From an uncultured Lachnospiraceae bacterium (GTDB lineage: Bacteria; Bacillota; Clostridia; Lachnospirales; Lachnospiraceae): a stretch of 64,000 nucleotides of DNA. A program made the translations under genes and the position numbers. The stretch is from positions 1-64,000 of the forward strand of contig CAKQXY010000005.1 of NCBI GenBank assembly GCA_934292725.1. The letters run 5' to 3'. The notes under the pieces are model-generated. The model did not search any database. It had not been told where the DNA came from and saw only the letters and a program-made list of their open reading frames with translations. This document shows positions 8,548-17,330 of this stretch, in pieces. The number at the start of each line of letters is the position of its first letter. Position 1 is the stretch's first letter.

Positions 8548-11118
8548 TTATTCTGTTGCCGGGTAACTCCACTGTGTCACAGTAAATCCTGGGCAAGTAT
8601 AATTAAATCTTCCACTGCCATAACGAGAATTCAGATATGGACTAGATACTAATGCATCTGGAATCGGCACTGCCTTTCCATCTGCAAAGAATCCATCTGT
8701 CAAACCAATTTCTAACAGACCACTTCCCGGAGAAGCAAAGGTAAACTGCTCTCCCTCCTGCGTAACTTTGGCTGCAAGAAGTTTCTTGCAAAATGCCTCA
8801 AAGGTTCCATCCTCTCGCTTGCTTCCGCACTCTGCCAGCCATACGGTCTCATTGCCGTCAACAACTAATTCTCTTCCTGCATATGCACCTTCCTTGCGGA
8901 ACGAATGCTGTACATTGGAGTAAATGCCCACATAGCTGTCGTTCTTACGTCCAAAGGTCCATTTTCCCTCTGATATTACTTCATCAAATTTACGTGCATT
9001 AAAATGGCAATGCGTCATCCAGATATCTGGGTTATTTACATTATGCCAAATCACAGCCAGCGTACGTCCATGCATCAGTACTCTTGGCAAGAACGCCTGA
9101 CCTGCCCAATAATCAGGACGCAAGCCGCTTCCCTCTGCCACATTGTTCGGAGATGAGAAAAATAATGAGATATCCCCTGGAAGTGCAATCATCGCTGAAA
9201 TAAAATGCATATCGCACATTCCCACATTGTGATCACGCACGCCGCCAATCATATACTCTGGTGTACGTCGAATTGTAAAGTCGGCATTATGCTTATCAAA
9301 GTGCATAATACCTTCCTTGAATGTAAAAGTGGCTGGCGTAAAGTTATCCGCTAACTCACAAAGTCCCTTCGGCGGTACATAATAGCTAAATGCCATCTCC
9401 TGACTGGCAAATTTCGCATTGGCTGGTGCATTGCCAAAGAACATCCAGAATAAACCATTGATCGTGCTCGCCAATCTGCTACGCAACGGCTTATTGTAGC
9501 TGCGTCCTCTAGGTGTTGCCATTACGCCATCAAAATCACTTACCGCAAAGATGAAGGTCATAAAGTCTAACAGTACATTCACCATATTGCGAAGCGGATA
9601 TTCCTCCATCGGTAATACTTCGCGAAGTACCAATAAAGCTGAAATTGTAACTGGCAAATAGGAGTCCGAATGAGGCTCATCAAAGCCTACACGGCAACGC
9701 TGATTCAGCCATTCTACCAAATGCATACGTCCCTTTAACGAATGATACATACCATTCTGGCCACAGTTGGTAAAAATATCTTCCGGATATAAAAGACCGG
9801 CCAGATACTCGCACACATGGAAGCCAATACGATGATTTTCAGAACAATAAAACATAGAAGAGGTTCCCGGCTCATCTACCCAATAACGAAAACCTAATGA
9901 TGCATGCTTTACCATCTCCACGATTTCCGGATCCAAAAGACCGGCATCTTTGTCCTCCCACATCAGCCAAAGTAATGGCAAAAGTTCAAAATCGGCACAG
10001 TCTTTTCTTTTTTCAATTTTATCACACAAAACTCGGATGCTTTCATGATCTATCTCATCTGCACGGCCCAAACGATACAGTGCCAGTGCATTCCCCTGAG
10101 AAGCTAATCTCTCAAGCGTCAACTGTCTTCTTTCCTCAAAGTGCTCCCAACCTGGACAAGGTGCCAGAACCTGCTCAATCGAAAAGCTTACTGTTTTCTC
10201 TGTCAGTGGCGTACCATCAAGCAACTTCCACGCGATATTCACCGTATACTCTCCAGGCTTAGTAATACCCTTCATGGCAATCATGCCATCCTTTTCTACC
10301 ACGCCCCTGTCATCTTCTGCTCCAAGTGTAAGCGAGAATACTACCGGTTGCGTTTCATCCTGTTTCTTTGATGCCAGAACATTCAATTCCACAACGCAAT
10401 TTGAGAACGGATAGCCACCCACACAAATCTTTGGGATCTCCCCTTCCTCATAAATATCATCCTCCAAATGGGTCTCCAGCTGACTACGGAAAATCTCTGC
10501 ACGCACATTTTCATCCATGTTGAGTGGCACACTGGCAAAAAGAGGAGCCTCACAGGAAACCAGTTCCATACTCAGGCTAATACCAGTTCCTCGATCGACC
10601 TTTCCAGAAGCAGCGATCAGTGTATTTTTACCAGCTTTCAGTTTTAATGTTACCATCTCGCAATTTGGATTTACCACATGCTCAAACACATAGCGGCGTG
10701 GGCGCTTTCTGGAACTCAAATCGGTATTGTTGTATACCACACTGCCATTTAACAAGACAACCAGTCTGCATTCTGGGATTTTGATTGTAATCTCCTGCTC
10801 ACACTCACTCTCCAGCTCCAGATAAATCGGCATCAGACCAAATTTTTCAGTAATATAATAATGACCATCCGCATACTTTGGAGACTGTGCATCGCATACC
10901 GTCCATTTTCCTTCCATATCACAAACGGTAAAGGAATCAAACTCACGAAACTCCTTATTGCCAAGCTCTTCCCCAGCCTGTGTCATCATTTTCTCAATAT
11001 AAGCTCGCATTGCCTTTCCGGTACGCTCATCCGGATAATCCTTTTCCAAAACACCAGTTACCAGAAATGGACGAATCAGTTTTCCCGCAACTAACTTCTT
11101 TTTAAAATATGTATCCAT
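8548..11118 (-). CDS. Unassigned large glycan-active protein, probable alpha/alpha toroid
   Basis: I do not recognise a named family. The 856-residue chain appears to have three parts. Residues 1 to about 330 are beta-rich, with a jelly-roll segment similar in feel to that of the adjacent GH105 protein (LLNGSVVYNNTD). A helical middle, about 330-620, has conserved-looking motifs CSENHRIGFH, CRVGFDEPHSDSY and ATPRGRSYN. A beta C-terminus carries RRTPEYMIGGVRDHNVG and ALPGDISLFFSSPNN. This order resembles heparinase II/III-type lyases and related hydrolases. No signal peptide is seen. The start follows GAGAGGTATAGG. Position between the binding protein and a GH105 hydrolase suggests it cuts the imported oligosaccharide, perhaps making the unsaturated ends that GH105 removes. 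That is inference. Confidence 0.55.
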   Translation of the reverse strand: MDTYFKKKLVAGKLIRPFLVTGVLEKDYPDERTGKAMRAYIEKMMTQAGEELGNKEFREFDSFTVCDMEGKWTVCDAQSPKYADGHYYITEKFGLMPIYLELESECEQEITIKIPECRLVVLLNGSVVYNNTDLSSRKRPRRYVFEHVVNPNCEMVTLKLKAGKNTLIAASGKVDRGTGISLSMELVSCEAPLFASVPLNMDENVRAEIFRSQLETHLEDDIYEEGEIPKICVGGYPFSNCVVELNVLASKKQDETQPVVFSLTLGAEDDRGVVEKDGMIAMKGITKPGEYTVNIAWKLLDGTPLTEKTVSFSIEQVLAPCPGWEHFEERRQLTLERLASQGNALALYRLGRADEIDHESIRVLCDKIEKRKDCADFELLPLLWLMWEDKDAGLLDPEIVEMVKHASLGFRYWVDEPGTSSMFYCSENHRIGFHVCEYLAGLLYPEDIFTNCGQNGMYHSLKGRMHLVEWLNQRCRVGFDEPHSDSYLPVTISALLVLREVLPMEEYPLRNMVNVLLDFMTFIFAVSDFDGVMATPRGRSYNKPLRSRLASTINGLFWMFFGNAPANAKFASQEMAFSYYVPPKGLCELADNFTPATFTFKEGIMHFDKHNADFTIRRTPEYMIGGVRDHNVGMCDMHFISAMIALPGDISLFFSSPNNVAEGSGLRPDYWAGQAFLPRVLMHGRTLAVIWHNVNNPDIWMTHCHFNARKFDEVISEGKWTFGRKNDSYVGIYSNVQHSFRKEGAYAGRELVVDGNETVWLAECGSKREDGTFEAFCKKLLAAKVTQEGEQFTFASPGSGLLEIGLTDGFFADGKAVPIPDALVSSPYLNSRYGSGRFNYTCPGFTVTQWSYPATE

Positions 11119-11143
11119 CCTATACCTCTCTTTTTATATGCAA

Positions 11144-11183
11144 GAAACGCAAGCCCGCGCTACAAAAGACCGGCTTGCGTTTC
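11144..11183 (-). promoter_or_regulatory. Intercistronic hairpin after binding-protein gene of locus 1
   Basis: A perfect 12-bp stem (11144-11155 with 11172-11183, GAAACGCAAGCC arm) lies between the binding-protein stop codon and the next gene. It lacks a T-tract on the minus strand, so it more likely blocks 3' exonucleases or attenuates than terminates fully. Confidence 0.65.
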
Positions 11184-11260
11184 GTTCCCACTATATAGTT
11201 ACACTTCATATGCACTCTTCACAAAGATGCACGAAGGAGCTATATAACGTTACCTCGCCA

Positions 11261-12844
11261 TTATTTTGCTGCTTCTAATTCTTTATACAGAGCGATTTTC
11301 TGATCAATAATTTCCTGACCACCTGCTTCCAGATAATCATTCAGCACGCTATCATACATGTCATCAAATTCTTCTGGAGAACAAGAAATCAACAGCGGAA
11401 TGTTTGTCTGAGGATCTGATACAATACCAGCATACTCCTCATCTGCTTCTGTTCGGATTCCCTGGAAGTTGTAATCAACCTGTCCACCAACTAACGCACT
11501 CTTCAGGCACATGGTTCCAAGATCGTTTGCCTTTGCCTTTGCAGGTTCCATACCCTCAGAGGAAGGAACGAAACCATACGGATTACCATTGTATACTAAC
11601 ATCATATCACCACAGGTAATGCGCTCATAATCATACTCAGAGGATGCCTTCTCCTCATCGGTCGGTGTGATTGTGATTACCTTATTGCCGTCCAGTTCAT
11701 AATGAACACCCTCAAAACCATACTGTAAAACCTTTGCATTGTCATAATCAGAAAGGAAATCCAAGTACTTGATTGCATTTTCAGGATGCTCGCAGGAAGC
11801 AGGAATGGCAATATACATACCAGTAGGTGCATAAATTCGGTTAAACTGCTCACCATTTACATTGTCAAGATAGAAGGAAACCAGCTCAGCGTCCGGATCT
11901 GCTTCGTACAAATCAACACAGCCACTAGGACCACTCTGTGCTGCATCATGACCAAATGCCAGCACACGTCCGTTTGTTAAAAGTCCCTTGAATGCGGTAT
12001 ATCCGGTATCGGTATCTACCATGAAGTCTGGATCGATGATGCCATCATTATACAGTGTGTTCAAATAGCGGATACCTTCCTTGTAACCCGGCCAGAACAT
12101 TTCATTGTAGCATGCATGCATTTCATCAGTCATTGATGCCACATCCAGGTATGAGAAGATGATCGGTCTTGTCTGGGTTGCATTCCAAGCACCGATTACA
12201 CCCAGCGGGTACATCTCACTTCCCTGATTTTCAGGATCCAGTTCTTTGAACTGATGAAGCAGATCGGTGAAATCGTCCACGCTCATATGATAGATTCCAT
12301 CTTCATCTGTCTGCAGTTCATAGCCAACCTCATCCAGCCAGTCCTTACGGATATAAGTAGTCTGCCAACCAGCCTGAGTACGAACTGCCGGAATTGTCCA
12401 CTGATGACCTTCTGATACACCGTAAGGCAACGATGCTGCCAGATTCTCTTTCAGAGTCGGGCCGTACTCGTCGATCAGATCGGTCAGATCATATAATCCA
12501 CCATCCTTACCAAACTGATTCATCATACTGCCTGTGTAGCTAAAGATGATATCTGGTGCTTCTCCTGCTGCCATCATGGTGTTGATCTTCTTGTCATCCT
12601 CAGAACGCGGAACGGCAACATATTCTAGTGTAATATTGTTTGGATCACCGAATTCCTTCTGCAGCCATCTGGTCCAGTAATTATCGGTCGCTGAACCATA
12701 GGTCTCAGTTGTATTACCACGATCATACACCATAATTCGTAATGTGGTATTCTCCTCGTCTGCAAACACAGCGGAACTTCCATAGCCTGTAAGACCGAGC
12801 ACAAATGTTGACGCCAGCATCGTTGATAAGAACCTCTTCTTCAT
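11261..12844 (-). CDS. ABC sugar importer, substrate-binding protein (locus 1)
   Basis: A 527-residue extracellular solute-binding protein of the large LplA-like group, paired with LplB/LplC-type permeases. A signal peptide covers about residues 1-28 and ends VFADE, fitting signal peptidase I cleavage after VFA. The segment LGLTGYGSS looks like a lipobox in which the essential cysteine is Tyr21 (codon TAT, one transition from TGT). The mature protein has EAPDIIFSYTGSMMNQF and related ligand-cleft motifs. The start follows AAAGGAGG. It is framed by an inverted-repeat pair before and a hairpin after the gene. If not lipidated it would need another way to stay at the cell surface. The ligand is unknown; the context suggests a uronic-acid-containing oligosaccharide. 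Confidence 0.88.
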   Translation of the reverse strand: MKKRFLSTMLASTFVLGLTGYGSSAVFADEENTTLRIMVYDRGNTTETYGSATDNYWTRWLQKEFGDPNNITLEYVAVPRSEDDKKINTMMAAGEAPDIIFSYTGSMMNQFGKDGGLYDLTDLIDEYGPTLKENLAASLPYGVSEGHQWTIPAVRTQAGWQTTYIRKDWLDEVGYELQTDEDGIYHMSVDDFTDLLHQFKELDPENQGSEMYPLGVIGAWNATQTRPIIFSYLDVASMTDEMHACYNEMFWPGYKEGIRYLNTLYNDGIIDPDFMVDTDTGYTAFKGLLTNGRVLAFGHDAAQSGPSGCVDLYEADPDAELVSFYLDNVNGEQFNRIYAPTGMYIAIPASCEHPENAIKYLDFLSDYDNAKVLQYGFEGVHYELDGNKVITITPTDEEKASSEYDYERITCGDMMLVYNGNPYGFVPSSEGMEPAKAKANDLGTMCLKSALVGGQVDYNFQGIRTEADEEYAGIVSDPQTNIPLLISCSPEEFDDMYDSVLNDYLEAGGQEIIDQKIALYKELEAAK

Positions 12845-12861
12845 AAAAATTTACCTCCTTT

Positions 12862-12945
12862 AAATTAGATGCTTTTTTGTTTTTTTCGCTTTATATACTT
12901 GCCGCATAACCGACAATATAGCCTTTTGTATCACTTATCTAATTT
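12862..12945 (-). promoter_or_regulatory. Paired arms across the permease-binding protein gap, locus 1
   Basis: AAATTAGAT (12862-12870) and ATCTAATTT (12937-12945) are perfect 9-base complements enclosing a 66-base AT-rich loop. The distal arm abuts the ribosome binding site of the binding-protein gene, so pairing could affect its translation or mRNA processing. Confidence 0.45.
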
Positions 12946-12947
12946 GA

Positions 12948-13835
12948 TTAACCCTTCACAGAACCAATCATAACGCCCTTTACAAAATATTTCTGCAACC
13001 ACGGATACACGATCATAACCGGGATCATACTAAATACCATGCAGGCAGCCTTTACCGTCTCTGCGACCAGGTTGTCCTTCATCTCCGGAATATCTTCCAT
13101 CATGGTGCTGATCTGACTTGCCTGTATCAGCTGACGCAAACGAACCTGAATCGTGTATAAGGAATCCTTATTGATGTAAAGAATGGAATCCTGAAAACTA
13201 TTCCAACGTCCCACCGCGTAGAAAAGTGCTAAGGTCGCCAACATTGCTTTTGACAGTGGCAACACAATCCTTAAAAGTACGACCAGATCATTGGCTCCGT
13301 CCACATAGGCAGATTCTTCTATTTCTCTAGGCATGGACTGGAAAAAACTCTTCATTAAAATCATGTTATAAGTCGATAACACACCAGGCAATACCAGTAC
13401 CCAGAATTTGTCTAACAGCCCCAGACTCTTAATATTTAAGTATCCCGGAATCATACCACCACTAAAATACATCGTAAAAAGAATCATAATCAAAATCGGA
13501 GATTTTAATTTTAAACCCGGGCGTGACAACGGATATGCACACAACACAGTCATTGTCAGACTAAACAGGGTACTTACCACTGTCAAAAAGATTGTGAACC
13601 ACATGGAATCCATCAAACTCTTATTGTTAAACACAGCTTTGTAGGCAGAAAGATCAATCTGCTTAGGCAGTAAGAAGATTTCTCCTTTGATAACCGGTGT
13701 CTTATTGGAAAATGACACTGCCGCAATGTGTAAAAATGGAATCAGACAAATCAGTGCAATTATCATTACTACTATAATAGTAAATATTTTAAACAAACCA
13801 TCCTTCGACAGAAGCTTCGATATTTTTTTCTTCAT
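12948..13835 (-). CDS. ABC sugar importer permease, LplC/YtcP-like (locus 1)
   Basis: A 295-residue inner-membrane permease with six predicted helices. The cytoplasmic coupling motif, ESAYVDGANDLVVLLRIVLPL, is the EAA loop, and the chain ends in the typical FVKGVMIGSVKG. I chose the ATG at 13835 because it follows GGGAGG directly after the stop codon of the upstream permease; an in-frame start 57 bases upstream would overlap that gene. No ATPase gene occurs in the locus, as is usual for these importers, which share an MsmX-type ATPase encoded elsewhere. It pairs with the LplB-like permease. Confidence 0.9.
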   Translation of the reverse strand: MKKKISKLLSKDGLFKIFTIIVVMIIALICLIPFLHIAAVSFSNKTPVIKGEIFLLPKQIDLSAYKAVFNNKSLMDSMWFTIFLTVVSTLFSLTMTVLCAYPLSRPGLKLKSPILIMILFTMYFSGGMIPGYLNIKSLGLLDKFWVLVLPGVLSTYNMILMKSFFQSMPREIEESAYVDGANDLVVLLRIVLPLSKAMLATLALFYAVGRWNSFQDSILYINKDSLYTIQVRLRQLIQASQISTMMEDIPEMKDNLVAETVKAACMVFSMIPVMIVYPWLQKYFVKGVMIGSVKG

Positions 13836-13845
13836 ACTTCCTCCC

Positions 13846-14805
13846 TTACCAGATACCACTGCCAGATACGCGCTTACTAATTGCGTTTGCACTGAGTACC
13901 AGAATGAAATTTATAAAGGACTGCGCAAGGCCGACTGCTGTACCAATACTGAATTTGGACTGTTCCAAACCGACACGATAGGTAAAGGTACTTACCACAT
14001 CTGCCACTTCCATTACCGTACTATTCTGCATTACATAAGGCTGCTCGAAACCAATACTTGCAAGTCCGCCAACTGCCAGAATCAGCATAATTGCGATTGT
14101 ATCCTTAATGCAAGGAACCGTAATGGATCTCATCATTCGAAAGCGGGAACATCCGTCTACTCGGGCCGCTTCATAAATTTCCTGATCAATACTTGTCATA
14201 GCAGAAAGATAAATGATTGTGTTCCATCCGATACTCTTCCATACACCTACCACAAAATAAGTAAAGATCCACCAGCCCTTATTGGAAAGAAAGCCAATCG
14301 GATTTCCTCCGAATCCCTTTATTATGGTGTTCACCAAACCTGAGGAAGCGAAAACCTGATACATCATACCGCCTACAACCGACCATGAAATAAAGTGAGG
14401 CAGATAGATTACAGTCTGTATCGTTTTCTTAAACAACCTATGGTTGATTTCATTTAAAAACAAAGCCAGAATAATCGGAAGCGGGAAACCAAGCACCAGT
14501 CCCATAATATTCAGCACCAACATATTTCTTACTGACAACCAGAACGCCTTTGACCGCGCCACCTGCTGAAAGTATTTCATGCCTACCCAAGGACTTTCCC
14601 AGATGCCTTTAAATATGTTGTAGTTCTTAAATGCGATTACAACTCCCGGCATTGCCTTGTAATGAAACAGTACATAATACAAAATTGGAAGGGCAAGCAT
14701 TGCATAAAACATCCAATGCTTTCGCATATAGACAAGCGTTTCTTTTGCTCGTGAACGGTACGTTCCTGTCCTTCTTCTTGCAGGATATATTACTCTTCTC
14801 TTCAT
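13846..14805 (-). CDS. ABC sugar importer permease, LplB-like (locus 1)
   Basis: A 319-residue permease, first gene of the locus 1 operon. It has a basic N-terminus, six hydrophobic segments beginning with WMFYAMLALPILYYVLF, the start-of-domain signature VVIAFKNYNIFKGI, and the EAA loop IYEAARVDGCSRFRMMRSITVP. The start follows GGAGGAGAGG. It is followed by the second permease with only ten bases between coding regions. A good promoter lies about 140 bp upstream. Confidence 0.9.
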   Translation of the reverse strand: MKRRVIYPARRRTGTYRSRAKETLVYMRKHWMFYAMLALPILYYVLFHYKAMPGVVIAFKNYNIFKGIWESPWVGMKYFQQVARSKAFWLSVRNMLVLNIMGLVLGFPLPIILALFLNEINHRLFKKTIQTVIYLPHFISWSVVGGMMYQVFASSGLVNTIIKGFGGNPIGFLSNKGWWIFTYFVVGVWKSIGWNTIIYLSAMTSIDQEIYEAARVDGCSRFRMMRSITVPCIKDTIAIMLILAVGGLASIGFEQPYVMQNSTVMEVADVVSTFTYRVGLEQSKFSIGTAVGLAQSFINFILVLSANAISKRVSGSGIW

Positions 14806-14915
14806 TCCTCTCCTCCATCCTTTTCTGAGAATTTCTAACTTCGATACCCGTCGTTAGTTTGCAAGCCTCCTTGTTCTTACTATCTCCATCTTATTTGTAA
14901 CATTATTACCGTTTT

Positions 14916-14929
14916 AAAAACGTTGTTTC
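14916..14929. promoter_or_regulatory. LacI-type operator-like site, locus 1
   Basis: AAAAACGTTGTTTC shares AAAAACGTT with the stronger sites at 19325 and 54795. It begins about 20 bases downstream of the locus 1 -10 element, where a bound repressor would block the polymerase. The match is partial, so assignment to the LacI protein of this window is uncertain. Confidence 0.35.
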
Positions 14930-14947
14930 GTGTTTCTTGTTATCATC

Positions 14948-14976
14948 ATTGTATTCTCAGCAGCGCAATAAGTCAA
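14948..14976 (-). promoter_or_regulatory. Locus 1 promoter
   Basis: On the minus strand TTGACT (14971-14976) and TACAAT (14948-14953) are separated by exactly 17 bp; each hexamer matches consensus at 5 of 6 positions. It reads toward the importer operon. Confidence 0.7.
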
Positions 14977-15223
14977 TTGTTTAAAATATAAAAATTGTTT
15001 GTTTTGTTTTTGTGCATTTTAAATAAGTTTTATTCCAATAATATGTTTTATTTTCATTTTCTAATCTTTACTGACTTTTTTCACATTTTATCTTTTAGAT
15101 TTTTGTCTATATTTTGCATGGATTTTACTTCTTTTTTTTAGTATCTTAAATTTGCAAGATAAGTTTTATCGTACACATTTTATTTTTAAACCATTTTTTA
15201 TGTTTTAATTGTTCTTTGTTTTG

Positions 15224-15240
15224 TAACATAAAAAATGTTA
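15224..15240. promoter_or_regulatory. Palindrome upstream of GH2 gene
   Basis: TAACAT and ATGTTA separated by five A residues form a perfect inverted repeat about 90 bases before the GH2 start codon. The decamer containing its left arm recurs at 14894-14903. This is a candidate operator; the regulator is not known. Confidence 0.35.
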
Positions 15241-15330
15241 TATTTAATTTATAGTGTATGTTTATTTTTTAAATTTCTTATAAAAGAAATATAGAAAACT
15301 GAAATCATAGAACAGAAAGGAATTATTGAT

Positions 15331-17133
15331 ATGAAAAGAACAGAATATCCTAGACCACAATTCATTCGAAAAAGCTGGCTGTGTTTGAATGGAACATGGG
15401 ACTTCGACTTTGATGATGAAAATCTCTCTGCTGCACAGCATTGGGAGTCTGATGATCATCACCTGACCCAACAAATTCAAGTTCCCTTTTGCTTTGAAAG
15501 CAAGTTAAGTGGAATCCACGATACCACGATTCACGATCGCATATTTTATAAAAGAAGCTTTTCAATCCCAAAAGAATGGAACGGTCAGCGAATTCTTCTT
15601 CATTTTGAAGCAGTGGACTATATGTGTACCGTATTTATAAATGGTACTCCCTGTGCCACACATACAGGAGGCAATGTCGGCTTCTGTGCAGACATTACAG
15701 ACTATTTAAAACCAGACGGCGAACAGTCCCTAGCCGTAGCCGTATACGATCCTGCAAAAGACGAAACCATTCCGAGAGGAAAGCAGTTCTGGGAAGAAAA
15801 AAGCGCTAGCATCTGGTATACTAGAACATCTGGTATCTGGCAAAGTGTTTGGTTAGAACCAGTGAATATTTATCACATTGAGCATTTGCGTTTTACTCCA
15901 GATATTGATCACGACACCATCACGATCGAAACAGAATTTTCCGCCTATACAGAAGATATGTATCTAGAGGTCGATATTTCCTTCAAGGGAGAAACTATTT
16001 GTAAAGACCGTTATCTGGTAAACAATCCAAATATTTTCATGCGTTGTATCCATCTTGCGAAAGATCATATTTTCTACAGCCAGACTCACGGATCCAAACG
16101 TCTCTGGAGTCCCGAAAATCCTGCTCTCTACGATATTACCCTACGCCTGATTGTAGACGGCCAAGTCGTTGATGACATAAACAGCTATTTTGGCATGCGC
16201 AAAATTCACACAAAAGATGGCATCACTTATTTAAATAATCGTCCTTACTATTTTAAGCTCGTGCTAGATCAAGGCTACTGGCCAGACGGTATACTAACTG
16301 CACCTTCAGACGAAGATTTTGTCACAGACATTCGTATGATGAAGGAAATGGGCTTCAATGGCTGCAGAAAGCATCAAAAAGTAGAGGATGCTCGTTTCTT
16401 ATATCACGCAGATAAAATAGGCTTTCTTGTCTGGGGAGAAATGGCTGCCGCTTGTCTGTTTACAGAAAAAGGCATCGCTTCCTACGCAAATGAGTGGTTT
16501 GAGATTCTTCGGCGTGACTACAACCACCCTTCTATCATTGCCTGGGTTCCATTCAACGAAAGCTGGGCTGTTCCAAATATCGGAAGGTGCGTTCGCGAGC
16601 AAAATCAGTCCATTGGCATGTACTATTTACTGAAAAGTCTGGATTCCACTCGCCTTGTCATCAGTAATGACGGTTGGGAAATGACCAAAAGTGATATCTG
16701 TGCAATTCACAATTACAGCCATGGTTCCACTAATGAGCCAGAAAAGCAAGACTTCTTTGAACGCACGATGGCCGATAAAAAACTTCTGCTCTCAACTACA
16801 CATGCTGGACGAAGCATTTACGCCGAAGGGTATTCCTACCAAGGCGAACCGATTCTTATTACCGAATGTGGTGGTGTTAACTATCGCTCCAATTATTCCG
16901 GTAACTGGGGATACACCTCTGCCACAAACGAAGCTGATTTTCTACAGCAATACGAACATGTAATCCATACAATTCTACGTTCTGACATCATTTATGGTTT
17001 TTGCTATACGCAGCTATCTGATGTGGAACAAGAAACAAATGGACTGCTCACATATGACAGAGTGCCAAAATGTGATCCAGAAAAAATTCGAAAGATTAAT
17101 TCACTGTATCGGCACAATATAGTGATTGAATAA
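15331..17133 (+). CDS. Glycoside hydrolase family 2, beta-galactosidase/glucuronidase-like
   Basis: A 600-residue cytoplasmic enzyme with the GH2 order. A sugar-binding jelly roll (residues 1 to about 185, with NGTWDFDFDD, VDYMCTVFINGTP, SGIWQSVWLEP) is followed by an Ig-like domain (about 190-290) and a TIM barrel (about 300-600). The acid/base is Glu in PFNESW (near residue 411) and the nucleophile is Glu in ITECGG (near 512). It lacks a signal peptide. At 600 residues it is the short form without C-terminal extras. The start follows AGAAAGGA. It is divergent from locus 1 and probably completes the breakdown of the same glycan. The exact sugar (galactose, glucuronic acid, galacturonic acid or other) cannot be told. 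Confidence 0.85.
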   Translation: MKRTEYPRPQFIRKSWLCLNGTWDFDFDDENLSAAQHWESDDHHLTQQIQVPFCFESKLSGIHDTTIHDRIFYKRSFSIPKEWNGQRILLHFEAVDYMCTVFINGTPCATHTGGNVGFCADITDYLKPDGEQSLAVAVYDPAKDETIPRGKQFWEEKSASIWYTRTSGIWQSVWLEPVNIYHIEHLRFTPDIDHDTITIETEFSAYTEDMYLEVDISFKGETICKDRYLVNNPNIFMRCIHLAKDHIFYSQTHGSKRLWSPENPALYDITLRLIVDGQVVDDINSYFGMRKIHTKDGITYLNNRPYYFKLVLDQGYWPDGILTAPSDEDFVTDIRMMKEMGFNGCRKHQKVEDARFLYHADKIGFLVWGEMAAACLFTEKGIASYANEWFEILRRDYNHPSIIAWVPFNESWAVPNIGRCVREQNQSIGMYYLLKSLDSTRLVISNDGWEMTKSDICAIHNYSHGSTNEPEKQDFFERTMADKKLLLSTTHAGRSIYAEGYSYQGEPILITECGGVNYRSNYSGNWGYTSATNEADFLQQYEHVIHTILRSDIIYGFCYTQLSDVEQETNGLLTYDRVPKCDPEKIRKINSLYRHNIVIE

Positions 17134-17205
17134 TCATGTGTCTTGATAATGTATTTCTACTCTAAAGAAATTAACAAGTGTTACAAAAAAACTTAGTCAC
17201 GACAA

Positions 17206-17249
17206 AAAGCGTCAGAGAAATTGTTTTAGTACAATTTTCCTGACGCTTT
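17206..17249. terminator. Terminator between convergent GH2 and GH120-like genes
   Basis: AAAGCGTCAG (17206-17215) pairs with CTGACGCTTT (17240-17249), and the stem continues inward (GAAATTGT with ACAATTTTC). It sits about 70 bases behind the GH2 stop codon and can serve both convergent genes. It is also the hairpin part of repeat copy 2. Confidence 0.7.
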
Positions 17250-17330
17250 AAAAGTAATTTGATTTCCAAATCTAAGTGTTTTTTTACTTCTGAACCACAG
17301 TGACAGCAAATGAGCCACCGTTCCTGTCAC
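17206..17330. repeat. ~120-bp hairpin-box repeat, copy 2
   Basis: The 39-bp box lies at 17292-17330 and the hairpin at 17206-17249. The linker keeps the ACACTTAGATTTG segment of copy 3, but the hairpin sequence is different. The stop codon TGA of the GH120-like gene (17327-17329) lies inside the box. Confidence 0.75.

Larger units (their letters stand above)
14806..15330. other. Divergent regulatory region between locus 1 and a GH2 gene
   Basis: This 525-base, extremely A+T-rich gap drives transcription both ways. It holds the locus 1 promoter (14948-14976), a LacI-operator-like site just behind it (14916-14929), the decamer TTTGTAACAT twice (14894-14903 and 15220-15229), and the palindrome TAACAT-N5-ATGTTA (15224-15240). 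I saw no gene. The plus-strand promoter could not be fixed with confidence. Confidence 0.6.

Noticed and set aside
11239..11253. TATAACGTTACC near the locus 1 binding-protein stop codon as a LacI site
   Set aside because: It shares only the AACGTT core with the promoter sites and lies in a transcribed intercistronic gap without a promoter.
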